Origin: Acidobacteriota bacterium
Lineage (GTDB): Bacteria; Acidobacteriota; Vicinamibacteria; Fen-336
DNA: 64,000 nt
Reading direction: 5' to 3'
NCBI GenBank assembly: GCA_011526565.1
Contig: WYBL01000147.1
Location: 32,621-96,620, forward strand
Part shown: positions 8,886 through 17,692 of the stretch, piece after piece
Position numbering within the stretch: the first letter of the stretch is position 1
Layout of the letters: each line of letters starts with the position of its first letter
Translations under genes and position numbers: made by a program
Notes under the pieces: generated by a model
Database searches by the model: none
Told to the model about the DNA's origin: nothing
Seen by the model: only the letters and a program-made list of their open reading frames with translations

Positions 8886-9788
8886 ATGCGTCTCGCCCGT
8901 CCCGCCGCGCTCGTCGCGGCTCTCGTCGCCCCTGTCGCCCTCGCCCAGACCGACTGGTCCAAGGTGGAGATGAAGACGACACCGCTCGGCCCGGGGCTGC
9001 ACATGATCGTCGGCGCCGGCGGCAACCTGGTCGTGAGTTCCGGCCCCGACGGCGCCTTCCTGGTCGACGACCAGTACGCGCCGCTGACCGAGAAGATCGC
9101 CGCAGCGGTGGCAGCCGTCGCGCCGGACCAGAAGATCCGCTTCGTGCTCAACACCCATTGGCACGGCGACCACACGGGCGGCAACGAGAACCTGGGCCAG
9201 GCCGGCACGCTGATCGTGGCCCACGACAACGTGCGGCAGCGGATGAGCGTCGAGCAGTTCAACAAGCTGTGGAACCGCGCGACCCCGCCGTCGCCGGCCG
9301 GGGCGCTGCCGGTCGTCACCTTCGACGCGAGCGTGACGTTTCACCTGAACGGCGAGACGATCCACGCCTTCCACGTGCCGCCCGCCCACACCGACGGCGA
9401 CTCGATCGTCCACTTCCGCAAGGCGGACGTGATCCACATGGGCGACCTGTTCTTCAACGGGTTCTACCCGTTCATCGACCTCGACTCCGGCGGCTCGCTG
9501 TCCGGCGTGATCGCCGCGGGCGAGAAGGCGCTGGCGATGGCCGGCGAGAAGACGCAGATCGTGCCCGGGCACGGCCCGCTCGCGACGAAGGCCGACCTCG
9601 AGCGCTACGTGGCGATGCTGAAGGATGTGAAGGCGAAGGTGCTGCCGCTCGTAGAGAAGGGCGACAGCCGCGAGGCGGTGCTGGCGGCGAAACCACTCGC
9701 CGCGTACGACGAGGCGTGGGGCAAGGGCTTCATGAAGCCGGAGATCTTCCTCGGCATCGCCTACGACTCGCTGAAAGCAGGGAAGTAG
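8886..9788 (+). CDS. Exported metallo-beta-lactamase-fold hydrolase
   Basis: 300 residues from ATG 8886 with a GGAGG ribosome site. Residues 1-21 are a signal peptide ending VALAQ. The zinc-binding motif NTHWHGDHTGGN gives His91, His93, Asp95 and His96. A further His (PPAHTDGD), an Asp (HMGDLFFNG) and a His (PGHGP) complete a two-zinc site. The fold is shared by beta-lactamases, quinolone-precursor hydrolases and lactonases; the overall spacing fits a secreted general hydrolase, and I would not call it a resistance enzyme without testing. It is divergent from padR and convergent with the TetR gene, whose stop lies six bases away. Confidence 0.88.
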   Translation: MRLARPAALVAALVAPVALAQTDWSKVEMKTTPLGPGLHMIVGAGGNLVVSSGPDGAFLVDDQYAPLTEKIAAAVAAVAPDQKIRFVLNTHWHGDHTGGNENLGQAGTLIVAHDNVRQRMSVEQFNKLWNRATPPSPAGALPVVTFDASVTFHLNGETIHAFHVPPAHTDGDSIVHFRKADVIHMGDLFFNGFYPFIDLDSGGSLSGVIAAGEKALAMAGEKTQIVPGHGPLATKADLERYVAMLKDVKAKVLPLVEKGDSREAVLAAKPLAAYDEAWGKGFMKPEIFLGIAYDSLKAGK

Positions 9789-9793
9789 GAGGC

Positions 9794-10492
9794 CTACTCC
9801 GGCAGGGGCGCCCGCTCCTGCCGGAGCATGCCGTGGCGCAGGATGTCGGCGATCTCGCCGAGCACGGCGTCCGAGTCCTTGCCGAAGTGGTTGGGCACCC
9901 GGAACACGATCTCGACGGCGAAGTAGTGGAGCAGGAAGCGGGTGGCGAGCATGATCGCCGCCACCGGCGAAACCCCGGGCCGCAGCCGCCTCTCGATCCG
10001 CTCGCGCCCCGGGTGGGCGGCCAGGAACGCCTCGAAGCGGCTGGCCATGTCGGCGTAGAAGCGCTGGATGTGGACGCCGTCGAACTCGACGACGTCGACG
10101 TAGATGAGGGCGATGTAGCGCTCGTAGCCCTTGACGCTCTCGCGGGCGGCGCGGCCCAGCGCGTCGAGGTTGTCGGGGAAGGCGCCTTCCGCCAGCGCTC
10201 GGTTGAGCGGGTGGTCGGGCCGCGCCAGCGCCGTCCAGTACTCGTCGAGCAGCGCGCGGAACAGCGTCTCCTTGTCGGGGAACTGGTAGTAGAGGGCGCC
10301 CGTCGAGACCCGCGCCTTGTGCGCGATGTCGCGGATGTTGGTGCCGTGGAAGCCCTGGTGGGAGAAGAGGTCGAGCGCGGCCTCGAGGATCACCGCCCGG
10401 CTCTGCTCCGAGCGCTGCTGCTGGCGCCGCACCCGCTGCGCCGGCGCACGGCGGCGGTCGACGCGCGGCGCCGCCTTCTTCCGCGCGGTCAC
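9794..10492 (-). CDS. TetR/AcrR-family regulator of the lipid cluster
   Basis: 232 residues from GTG 10492 (GTGA overlap with the hydrolase stop). After a basic N-terminus, the helix-turn-helix is AVILEAALDLFSHQGFHGTN followed by IRDIAHKARVSTGALYYQFP (about residues 30-75), typical of TetR. The C-terminal ligand domain is unassigned; acyl-CoA-sensing TetR proteins are common in such clusters. It is the last gene of the leftward operon that starts near 17619 or 20494 and probably represses it. A palindromic stretch upstream of the TonB receptor (20521-20550) is a possible target. Confidence 0.88.
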   Translation of the reverse strand: MTARKKAAPRVDRRRAPAQRVRRQQQRSEQSRAVILEAALDLFSHQGFHGTNIRDIAHKARVSTGALYYQFPDKETLFRALLDEYWTALARPDHPLNRALAEGAFPDNLDALGRAARESVKGYERYIALIYVDVVEFDGVHIQRFYADMASRFEAFLAAHPGRERIERRLRPGVSPVAAIMLATRFLLHYFAVEIVFRVPNHFGKDSDAVLGEIADILRHGMLRQERAPLPE

Positions 10493-11412
10493 GGCGCGCT
10501 GCCCGCCGCGCGCGGGGGATCGGCCAGCGCCCGGCGCACCGCCGCCACCATCGGCTCCGGGCACTCGCGCTGCGGCACGTGGCCGCAGGCCGGAAGGGGG
10601 ACCAGGCGGGCGGCGGGCAACTGCGCGGCCACCTCGCGCGCGTAATCGACGGTCATGTAGCGGTCGGCTTCGCCCCACACGAGGGTGACCGGCGTGGCGA
10701 ACGCGGCGAGCTTGCCGTCGAGCACCAGCGCCTCGTCGAGCGGCCACTCGAGCAGCCGCGCCAGCGGGCTGCCGGGCGCCATCCGCACCAGCGCGTCGAG
10801 CACGTAGTCGGGCACCCGCGGCGACTGCGGCGCGGTCAGCGCGTCCATCGCGGCCCGCGCCTGCTCGCGGGTCTGCGGCAGCAGCGAGACCTGGACCCCG
10901 GGTGCGGCGCGCACCGCGGCGCCGTTGAGCAGGATCACGTGGTCCACGCGCTGCGGGTGGCGCGCCGCGTAGAGCATCGCGAGAAAGCCGCCGAGCGAGT
11001 TGCCGAGGATGGCGACGCGCTCGCCGGGCGCCGCGGCGTCGATCACGGCCTCCACGCCCTGGAGCAGGTCGCCCACCGCCAGCCGCCCGTCGGCCGGCCC
11101 GCTCTCGCCGTGACCCGCGAGGTCGGGCACGACCAGCCGGCGCCCTTCGGCGAGCGGCGTGGCCACCCGCCCCCAGGCGCCGGCCTGGTCGTTGGCGCCG
11201 TGGAGCAGAACCAGCGTCGCCCCGGAGCCGCCGTGCCAGTAGACGAGCGGCCCGCGGGGACCGAGCGCGACGGCGCGGGTCAGGCCCGCGCCCTGGAGGC
11301 CGGCCTTGCCGAGCTTCTCGAACCACCAGAACGGCGCGCGCCAGAAAGAGACGCCGACCGCGAGGGCGGCCAGCGCGACGATCGCCACGGCAGCCAGCAA
11401 CAGGCGCTTCAC
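10489..11412 (-). CDS. Membrane-anchored alpha/beta hydrolase
   Basis: 307 residues from GTG 11412 (GTGA overlap). An N-terminal hydrophobic helix (RLLLAAVAIVALAALAVGVS) without a clear cleavage site probably anchors it in the inner membrane. The hydrolase fold shows the oxyanion motif LLHGANDQAG, nucleophile elbow GNSLGG, an acid in WGEADRYMT and the base in PACGHVPQ. These are esterase/lipase-type residues. It is one of three hydrolases in the cluster; the substrate may be an ester or thioester of the lipid handled here. Confidence 0.85.
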   Translation of the reverse strand: MKRLLLAAVAIVALAALAVGVSFWRAPFWWFEKLGKAGLQGAGLTRAVALGPRGPLVYWHGGSGATLVLLHGANDQAGAWGRVATPLAEGRRLVVPDLAGHGESGPADGRLAVGDLLQGVEAVIDAAAPGERVAILGNSLGGFLAMLYAARHPQRVDHVILLNGAAVRAAPGVQVSLLPQTREQARAAMDALTAPQSPRVPDYVLDALVRMAPGSPLARLLEWPLDEALVLDGKLAAFATPVTLVWGEADRYMTVDYAREVAAQLPAARLVPLPACGHVPQRECPEPMVAAVRRALADPPRAAGSAP

Positions 11413-12287
11413 GCCGGGACCTCCCAGCCCAGGAGCGACTTCGCGCGCGCGAGCCGCAGCATCGCGCCGAAGAACACGTCGGGCTTCTCGATGTAGACCA
11501 CGTGGCCGCAGTCGGGCACGACGTGGAAGCGGTTCTGCGGCAGGATCGCCGCGATCTTCTGCTGCACGGCAGGCGGAATCGTGCGGTCTTCGGCGCCGGC
11601 GAGCAACAGGGTCGGGGTCGGGATCGCGCGGTAGCCGGGGAGGTTGGCGTCGAGTTCCGCGAAGAACGGGTCCTGCGCGAGCGTCAGGCGGACCAGGGCG
11701 TGGACCTTGTCCTTCCAGCGCTCGAAGAAGCCCTCGCGCATCCGCGGCAGCTTGTCCTTGACGATCCGCACGAAGCTCTCGCCGAAGATCTTCTCGTAGA
11801 GGTAGTAGCTGTAGATCTCGAAGGCCTGCGGCCCGCCGCGGTAGAAGAGCAGCGAGATCTCCTGGTACATCCTGAACAGCTCCTCGTGGCTGAGCAGGAT
11901 GCCGGACACGGTCAGCGTGTGCAGCCGCGGGTGGTACAGGCGGGCGAAGTCGAGGGCGACGAAGCCGCCGTAGGAGATGCCCATCAGGTGCACGCGCTCG
12001 ATGCGGTTCGCATCGAGGATCGCGGCCAGCGCGTCGCAGAAGTGCGGGATGAGGTACGGCACGTCGTGCGCGCTCGATTGGCCCTGGCCCGGGTAGTCCC
12101 ACAACAGCACGTCGTACTCCGGCAGCAGCCGGGGCAGGAAGCCGGCCCACGCGCCGGTGTGCATGCCGACGCCGTTGCAGAGCACGAACGTCTCGCGCTC
12201 GCCGCGGCCGAAGCGCTCCCAGTGCACGTCGTGGCCGTGCATGGAGACGGAGCCCTGGGTGTCGGGGACGGGCGCGTCGGCGGCCAT
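11409..12287 (-). CDS. Alpha/beta hydrolase
   Basis: 292 residues from ATG 12287, nine bases after the thiolase stop, with no signal peptide. Motifs are the oxyanion region LCNGVGMHTGAW, nucleophile elbow GISYGG (Ser), an acid in GAEDRTIPP and the base in DCGHVVYIEKP. The layout resembles meta-cleavage-product hydrolases and related C-C or ester hydrolases. Its place between a thiolase and another hydrolase suggests work on a CoA-linked or released acyl intermediate, but the reaction is not known. Confidence 0.87.
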   Translation of the reverse strand: MAADAPVPDTQGSVSMHGHDVHWERFGRGERETFVLCNGVGMHTGAWAGFLPRLLPEYDVLLWDYPGQGQSSAHDVPYLIPHFCDALAAILDANRIERVHLMGISYGGFVALDFARLYHPRLHTLTVSGILLSHEELFRMYQEISLLFYRGGPQAFEIYSYYLYEKIFGESFVRIVKDKLPRMREGFFERWKDKVHALVRLTLAQDPFFAELDANLPGYRAIPTPTLLLAGAEDRTIPPAVQQKIAAILPQNRFHVVPDCGHVVYIEKPDVFFGAMLRLARAKSLLGWEVPA

Positions 12288-12296
12288 GGCAGCGGC

Positions 12297-13502
12297 CTAC
12301 GACGCCGGCGCCAGCACCGTGCAGACCGAGGCGCAGATCGGGCCGCCGATGTTGAACGTCGCGGCCGCGCGGGCGCCCTTCACCTGCAGCGGGGCGGGCA
12401 CCTTGCCCTGCAGTTGCCACGCGCTCCAGCCGATCATCGCGACGCCGGTCGCGCCCACGGGATGACCCTTGGCGATCAGCCCGCCCGAGGTGTTGATGCC
12501 GCACTCGCCGTCGGGCGCCGCCTTGCCGTCCACCCAGTAGCGGGCGCCGCGGCCGTACTCGGCCTTGCCGATCACCTCGGTGCCGATCGCGCCCATCACC
12601 GTGAAGCAGTCGTGCAGCTCGGCGACGTTGACGTCCTTCGCCGACAGGCCGGCCATCGCGTAGGCCCGCTCCATCGCGCGGTAGGCGCCGGTCGGGCGCA
12701 GCACGTCGCGGCCCGCCTTGCGCAACGGGTCGGTGGCCTGAGAGAAGCCGCGCAGCGCGACGCAGTCCTGCTTCTTCACGCCGAGCCGGGAGAGGCCCTC
12801 TTCGGTGGCGACGAGCAGCGCCGCGTGGCCGTCGGTGATCTGCGAGCAGTCGAAGGTCTTGAGCTTCAGGCTCTCGACCACGTAGCGGTTGATGCCCTCG
12901 ATCGCGCACGCCTTCTTCGGGTCGAGCTCCACGTCGCGCATCTGGGCCAGCGGGTTGTGGCGCGCGTTGGCGTACTCCTGCACCGCGATCGCCGCCAGGT
13001 CCTCCTCGGTCGCGCCGTGCGCCTTCATGTACTCGTCCATCACCTCCGCGAAGATGTGCGGGAACACGAACACCTTGCCCGCGCGCTCGTCGGGGTGGGA
13101 GAAGTAGCCGAGCACCTTGCCGATCAGCTTGCCGTCCATCTTGCCGTCGCTGCCGCGCATCTTCTCGTAGCCGACCGCGAGCCCGACCTCGCCCTGGCCG
13201 GTGAGCAGCTTCTGGGCCACCGACAGCACCGCCTGGCCGCCCGAGGCGCAGGCGTTCTCGACCGACTCGATCGGCTTGCCGGCGAGCCCCGGCACCTCGG
13301 CGACGAGGCCGGCCAGCAGCCCCTGCTCGTTGAGCGTGAAGTGGCAGGCGGCGGCGATCGAGGCGACGTCGACGGCCGCGGCGGGCGCACCCACCTCGCC
13401 CAGCACGCCGCTCACGGCGCGCTCGACGATCTGCGGCACGGTCGCGTCCATCAGCTTGCCGAAGGGGGACTGGTGGTAGGCGGCGATGTAGAGGGGCTTC
13501 AT
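12297..13502 (-). CDS. SCP-x-type thiolase
   Basis: 401 residues from ATG 13502 (ATGA overlap). The acylated cysteine is Cys85 in VENACASGGQAV. Downstream are the ELHDCFT motif, typical of sterol-carrier-protein-x/thiolase-like enzymes, GHPVGATG, and a C-terminal NIGGPICASVCTVL block. Proteins of this branch cleave or sometimes form 3-oxoacyl-CoA, often with branched or sterol side chains. In this cluster it could carry out the thiolytic step of a degradation pathway. It differs clearly from the FadA-type thiolase at 34175. Confidence 0.88.
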   Translation of the reverse strand: MKPLYIAAYHQSPFGKLMDATVPQIVERAVSGVLGEVGAPAAAVDVASIAAACHFTLNEQGLLAGLVAEVPGLAGKPIESVENACASGGQAVLSVAQKLLTGQGEVGLAVGYEKMRGSDGKMDGKLIGKVLGYFSHPDERAGKVFVFPHIFAEVMDEYMKAHGATEEDLAAIAVQEYANARHNPLAQMRDVELDPKKACAIEGINRYVVESLKLKTFDCSQITDGHAALLVATEEGLSRLGVKKQDCVALRGFSQATDPLRKAGRDVLRPTGAYRAMERAYAMAGLSAKDVNVAELHDCFTVMGAIGTEVIGKAEYGRGARYWVDGKAAPDGECGINTSGGLIAKGHPVGATGVAMIGWSAWQLQGKVPAPLQVKGARAAATFNIGGPICASVCTVLAPAS

Positions 13503-14314
13503 GCTCTGACTCCGTTCTCGACCTCGGCCACGAACCCGGCGAGCAGCGCGGCCAGCGCGTGCGGCTGCTCGACGACCAGGGCGTGACCGCTGTCTTCGAC
13601 GATCTGAAGACGGGCGCGCGCGAGCTCCGCCAGGGCGCGCGAGTGGGACGCGGGGAACACGGTGTCGCCGGCCGCGCCGACGACCATCGCGGGCAGGGCG
13701 CACGCGCGGACGGCCTGCAGGTGCGGGGCCGGATCGAAGGCGAGCAGCGCCCCGAACAGGCCCACGAGGCCCTCGAACCAGGGCGCGGGCAGGCGATCGG
13801 CGGCGGCTCGCCGGGCCGCCAGCGTTTCGGCGTGGCGCTGCCGGTAGGTTTCCGAGTAGGCGAACGCGAACAGGCCGTCGAACACCTCGGCTGCCGCGGC
13901 CTTGTCGCCGCCGGCCGCCCGCGCGCTGGCCTCGCGCAGGCGGTGGCTGGCCGCCTGCATCTCGGGCGTCAGCGCCTCCGCGGTGGTGACGAGCGCGAGG
14001 CCGCGCACGCGCGCCGGGTGGCGGGAGGCCAGCGCCATCGCGACGAAGGCGCCGTACGAGGTGCCGGCGACGTGGAGGGCGGGCAGGCCGAGCTGATCGA
14101 GCAGCGCGGCCACGTCGTCCGCGTGTTGCTCGATGGTCGCGGGCGGTGGCCCCGGGCACAGCAACTGGCCGCGGAAGTCGCAGCGCAGGACGCGCAGGGC
14201 CGACAGCCCGGCCACCACCGGGTCCCAGGCCGCGATCGACATCGCCCCGCCGTTGAGCAGGATCAACCCGGGGCCGTCCTGCGGCCCGTCGAAGCGGTGG
14301 GGCAGCACGGTCAT
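13499..14314 (-). CDS. Alpha/beta hydrolase
   Basis: 271 residues from ATG 14314 (ATGA overlap with the ligase stop), no signal peptide. Oxyanion motif LLNGGAMSIAAW, nucleophile elbow GTSYGA, acid in GAAGDTVFP and base in DSGHALVVEQP make up a complete Ser-Asp-His triad. It resembles 3-oxoadipate enol-lactonase/esterase-type proteins in length. It is the first hydrolase after the acyl-CoA ligase in the operon. The substrate is unassigned. Confidence 0.87.
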   Translation of the reverse strand: MTVLPHRFDGPQDGPGLILLNGGAMSIAAWDPVVAGLSALRVLRCDFRGQLLCPGPPPATIEQHADDVAALLDQLGLPALHVAGTSYGAFVAMALASRHPARVRGLALVTTAEALTPEMQAASHRLREASARAAGGDKAAAAEVFDGLFAFAYSETYRQRHAETLAARRAAADRLPAPWFEGLVGLFGALLAFDPAPHLQAVRACALPAMVVGAAGDTVFPASHSRALAELARARLQIVEDSGHALVVEQPHALAALLAGFVAEVENGVRA

Positions 14315-15843
14315 GGGTTCTCCTTCGCCCACAGCAGGGCGAGGTCGGGCTTCACCACCTTGCCGTAGGGCGTGCGCGGCAGGGCGTCGACGAAGCACCA
14401 GTGCTTCGGCACCTTGTAGCGGGCCAGGCGGCCGTCGAGGTGGGCGTCGAGCGCCTCGGGACCGACGCTCGCGCCGGGGCGCCGCACGACGTACGCGCAG
14501 CCGACCTCGCCCCACGTCTCGTGCGGCACGCCGATCACCGCCGCGTCGGCGACCTCGGGGTGCAGCAGCAGCTCGGCCTCGATCTCCGCGGGGTAGACGT
14601 TGACGCCGCCGCTGATGAACATGTCCTTGCGGCGGCCGGCGATGTAGAAGAAGCCCTCCGCGTCGCGCCGCGCGAGGTCGCCGGTGTGGAAGAAGCCCTC
14701 CGCGTCGAGCGCCGCCGCGGTGGCGGCCTCGTCGTGCCAGTACCCCTGGCACACGTGCGGCCCGCGCAGGCACAACTCGCCGACCTCGCCGACGGCCACC
14801 TCGCGCCCGTCGGCGTCGATCAGTTTCGCCTGCGTGTAGAGCAGCGGCTTGCCGATCGAGCCCTTCTTGCGCTCCGACTCCGCGACCGTCATGGAGAAGC
14901 AGTTGACGCCGACCTCGGTCAGGCCGTAGCCCTGCTTGAAGACGACGCCACGGCGCTGGTAGGTCTCGATGATCCACTCGGGGAGCGGCGCGCCACCGCT
15001 GATCAGGAAGCGCACAGACGACAGGTCGGCGGCCGCGAACTCGGGGGCCTCGGCGAGCAGCTTCCAGATCGTCGGGACGCCGAGCACCACGGTGCAACGC
15101 TCGCGACCGATCGTCGCCCACACCTCGGCGGGGTCGAAGCCGGCGTGCAGCACGATCGTGCCGCCGACCGTGAAGATCGGCACGAGGAACGCGCCCAGCG
15201 CGCCCGCGTGGTAGAGCGGCGTGAAGATGGGACTGACGTCGTCCTCGCGCAGCCCCCAGCAGGCGACGGTGTTGTAGCCGTTCCACGCGACCATCCGGTG
15301 CGGCACCCGGACGCCCTTGGGCTTGCCGGTGGTGCCGCTCGTGTAGAGCAGGAACAGCAGGTCCTCGGGATCGCAGACCTCGCGCGGTTCCGGCGCGTCC
15401 AGGAGCGGCGGGCGCGCCTGCGCGTAGGCGAGGTCGCCTTCGCGGGCGGGCGCGTCGAGCGAGATCACGCGTTCGATCGGGACCAGGTCGCGCAGCGCGC
15501 CGGCGACCGCGGCGTGGGCGGCGTCGTGGATCAGCACCCGCAGGCCGCTGTGCGCGACGACGTGGCTCAGCTCGTGCGCGGTGGCGCGGGTGGACAGCGG
15601 GACCAGCACCAGGCCCGCCTTGGCCGCGGCGAACACGCACTCGAGGTACTCGACGCGGTTGCCGGCGAGCAGCCCGTAGCGCTCGCCCTTGCGCAGCCCG
15701 AGCCCGCGCAGCAGCCGCGCGCAGGCTGCGGCCCGGGCGTCGAGTTCGGCGCAGGTGAGCCGCGCCCCCGAAGCGACGTCGACGAGCGCGAGCTTGTCCG
15801 GCGTCAGCCGCGCGCGCTCGCCGAGCACGTCCCCGTGCAGCAT
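14311..15843 (-). CDS. Acyl-CoA synthetase (AMP-forming)
   Basis: 510 residues from ATG 15843, three bases after the KASIII-like stop. It belongs to the ANL superfamily: phosphate-binding loop YTSGTTGKPKG at 167-177, adenine motif GYGLTEVG, hinge region GRRKDM, and the C-terminal catalytic lysine in TPYGKVVKPD. It would activate a carboxylic acid as acyl-adenylate and then acyl-CoA in the cytoplasm. The context (thiolase, SDR, hydrolases) suggests it loads the substrate of this cluster; chain length cannot be read from sequence alone. Confidence 0.9.
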   Translation of the reverse strand: MLHGDVLGERARLTPDKLALVDVASGARLTCAELDARAAACARLLRGLGLRKGERYGLLAGNRVEYLECVFAAAKAGLVLVPLSTRATAHELSHVVAHSGLRVLIHDAAHAAVAGALRDLVPIERVISLDAPAREGDLAYAQARPPLLDAPEPREVCDPEDLLFLLYTSGTTGKPKGVRVPHRMVAWNGYNTVACWGLREDDVSPIFTPLYHAGALGAFLVPIFTVGGTIVLHAGFDPAEVWATIGRERCTVVLGVPTIWKLLAEAPEFAAADLSSVRFLISGGAPLPEWIIETYQRRGVVFKQGYGLTEVGVNCFSMTVAESERKKGSIGKPLLYTQAKLIDADGREVAVGEVGELCLRGPHVCQGYWHDEAATAAALDAEGFFHTGDLARRDAEGFFYIAGRRKDMFISGGVNVYPAEIEAELLLHPEVADAAVIGVPHETWGEVGCAYVVRRPGASVGPEALDAHLDGRLARYKVPKHWCFVDALPRTPYGKVVKPDLALLWAKENP

Positions 15844-15846
15844 CGG

Positions 15847-16836
15847 TTACATCCGCAGCGCGACCGCGGCCTGGTTGTAGCCGACGCCGGAGCCGACCAG
15901 CACGACCAGGCTGCCGGGCCTGATCAGGCCCTTCTCGCGGGCGTCGTCGAGCGCCATCGGGATGCAGGCGGAGCCGGTGTAGCCCCACTCCTCCATCACC
16001 GTGTGGGTGCGCTCCATCGGCAGCCCGAGGTCCTGCATCACCAGCTCGATCGACGGCCGGCGGACCTGGGTGAACACCACGAAGTCGATCTCGGACAGCG
16101 CGAAGCCCTGCTCCCGCGCCAGCTTGCGCACGAGCCGCGGCCAGCCCTCGTGGTTGATCTCGGGCGGGTAGCGCTCGTACATCTTCACCTTGGTGCGCCC
16201 GGCCGCGACGCTGTCGACGGTGGCCGGCTCGGCGGTGCCGCCGCCGAGGATCGCCCAGTGCTTCGCGTAGGCGCCGTCGGCCTGGAACGCGGCGCCGAGA
16301 TAGCCTGGCGCCTCCGCGGGCACCAGCACCGCCGCGCCGCCGCCGTCGCCGTAGAAGAACGTCATCGGGTCGTCGGCGTCGGCCAGCTTGTGCATCAGGT
16401 ACACGCCGACGACCAGCGCCGCCTTCATCGACGGGTTGCCGGCCAGGATGCCGGCGGCGGCCGACAGCCCGGTCGGGAACGACGCGCAGGCGCAGCCGAC
16501 GTCGAAGGTGCCGGCGTTCTTCGCCCCCAGCTTGTGCTGGAGCACGACCGACGTCGCCGGCGTCACGTAGTCGGGCGAGTCGGTGCCGAGCACGATCAGG
16601 TCGAGGTCCTCGGGCCCGAGACCCGCTCGCTCCAGCGCCTGCCGCGCCGCGGGCAGGGCGACGTCGGAGGTCGCCCAGTCCTCGGGCGCGTGCCACCGCT
16701 TGCGGATGCCGGAGGAGGCCTCCATCTTGGCGACGAACTCGGGGAACTTCGCGCCGAACCGGGCCTCGAGGGCCGTGTTGGGAACCTCGATTCCGGGCAG
16801 GAAGCGCCCGGTCGAGGCGATCTTCACGTGACGCAA
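15847..16836 (-). CDS. 3-oxoacyl-ACP synthase III-like protein with altered triad
   Basis: 329 residues from ATG 16836. The fold is FabH-like: the cysteine motif is CACASF (Cys117), the glycine-rich GDGGGAAVLV is present, and the C-terminus GSGVGYNQAAVALRM matches the FabH end. Aligning the C-terminal half to E. coli FabH, the PHQ histidine becomes Thr256 (VVFTQVRR) and the GNTSAAS asparagine becomes Tyr286 (EWGYTGSA). The usual Cys-His-Asn triad therefore reads Cys-Thr-Tyr, so decarboxylative condensation is unlikely by the standard mechanism. Acyl transfer or non-decarboxylative condensation are alternatives. It lies between an SDR and an acyl-CoA ligase. Confidence 0.85.
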   Translation of the reverse strand: MRHVKIASTGRFLPGIEVPNTALEARFGAKFPEFVAKMEASSGIRKRWHAPEDWATSDVALPAARQALERAGLGPEDLDLIVLGTDSPDYVTPATSVVLQHKLGAKNAGTFDVGCACASFPTGLSAAAGILAGNPSMKAALVVGVYLMHKLADADDPMTFFYGDGGGAAVLVPAEAPGYLGAAFQADGAYAKHWAILGGGTAEPATVDSVAAGRTKVKMYERYPPEINHEGWPRLVRKLAREQGFALSEIDFVVFTQVRRPSIELVMQDLGLPMERTHTVMEEWGYTGSACIPMALDDAREKGLIRPGSLVVLVGSGVGYNQAAVALRM

Positions 16837-16845
16837 GGGGGTCTC

Positions 16846-17619
16846 CTAGGTGCCGACGACCAGCCCGCCGTCGACGGACAGGCAGGTGCCGGTGACGAAC
16901 GCGGCCTGCTTCGAGGCCAGCCAGCAGTAGGCGTTCGCGATGTCCTCCGGCGCGCCCATGCGGCCGATCGGGGTGTGGGCGACCATGCCGTCGAGCACCT
17001 TCTGCGGCATCGCGTTCAGGATCTCGGTGCCGATGAAGCCGGGCGCCACCGCGTTGGCGCGGATGCCGTACTTGCCCAGCTCGCGGGCCCAGGTCCGCGT
17101 CATGTTGATGACGCCGGCCTTGGTCGCCGCGTAGTTGGTCTGGCCGAAGTTGCCGTACAGGCCGACCACCGACGACGCGGTCAGGATCACGCCGCTCTTC
17201 GCGGCGATCATGTGCGGTGCCACCGCGCGCGTGCACAGGAACGGGCCCTTGAGGTTGACCGCGATCACCGCGTCCCACTGCTCGTCGGTCATGGTGGCGG
17301 CCACCGCGCCGTCCTTCCACTTGACGAGCTGGGCGTCGCGCACGATGCCCGCGTTGTTGACCAGCACGTCGACCCGGCCCCAGGCGGCGATCACCTCGGC
17401 GACCGCCGCCGCGACCGCCGCCGGATCGGCGACGTTCACCCGCTGGAAGCGGCCCTCGCCACCCGCGGCGGCGATCTCCGCGAGCAGCTCCTTCGGCTCT
17501 CCCACGTCCCACGCCGCCACCTTGCACTTCTCCGCGGCGAAGCGCAGCGCCGTCGCGCGGCCGATGCCGGCGGCCGCGCCGGTCACGATCACGACCTGTC
17601 CCGCGAGCCCGTAGTCCAT
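16846..17619 (-). CDS. Short-chain dehydrogenase/reductase (FabG-like)
   Basis: 257 residues from ATG 17619. Cofactor loop TGAAAGIG at 13-20, NNAG at 88-91, catalytic Ser150, Tyr163 and Lys167 (YAATK), and the C-terminal SVDGG motif make it a classical SDR. An acidic residue after beta-strand 2 (AWDVGEP) favours NAD(H) over NADP(H). The likely reaction is interconversion of a 3-hydroxyacyl and 3-oxoacyl thioester within the cluster. It is the first gene after the hairpin that follows the TonB receptor, so it may be the head of its own transcript. Confidence 0.9.
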   Translation of the reverse strand: MDYGLAGQVVIVTGAAAGIGRATALRFAAEKCKVAAWDVGEPKELLAEIAAAGGEGRFQRVNVADPAAVAAAVAEVIAAWGRVDVLVNNAGIVRDAQLVKWKDGAVAATMTDEQWDAVIAVNLKGPFLCTRAVAPHMIAAKSGVILTASSVVGLYGNFGQTNYAATKAGVINMTRTWARELGKYGIRANAVAPGFIGTEILNAMPQKVLDGMVAHTPIGRMGAPEDIANAYCWLASKQAAFVTGTCLSVDGGLVVGT

Positions 17620-17641
17620 GGTGTGTCCCTTCGGTACGAGT

Positions 17642-17680
17642 CGGGCGGCGGCCGGCCGCGAGAGCGACGGCCGCCGCCCG
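17642..17680 (-). terminator. Perfect 13-bp GC hairpin between TonB receptor and lipid operon
   Basis: CGGGCGGCGGCCG at 17642-17654 pairs exactly with CGGCCGCCGCCCG at 17668-17680 around a 13-base loop. It begins just past the receptor stop codon. No T-run follows, so it may be a U-less terminator, an attenuator or a 3'-end stabiliser that lowers expression of the downstream genes relative to the receptor. Confidence 0.6.
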
Positions 17681-17692
17681 AAGTGGAAGCGT

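Noticed and set aside
8886..9788. Carbapenemase-type metallo-beta-lactamase
   Set aside because: The zinc motif defines only the broad fold; no closer signature of a lactamase subclass is visible.
14311..17619. Possible OleABCD-type long-chain olefin cluster (KASIII-like, alpha/beta hydrolase, AMP ligase, SDR together)
   Set aside because: OleA keeps the Cys-His-Asn triad, which is broken here; OleD is an extended SDR of about 330 residues while this SDR is a 257-residue FabG type; a thiolase and a TonB receptor are not part of that pathway.
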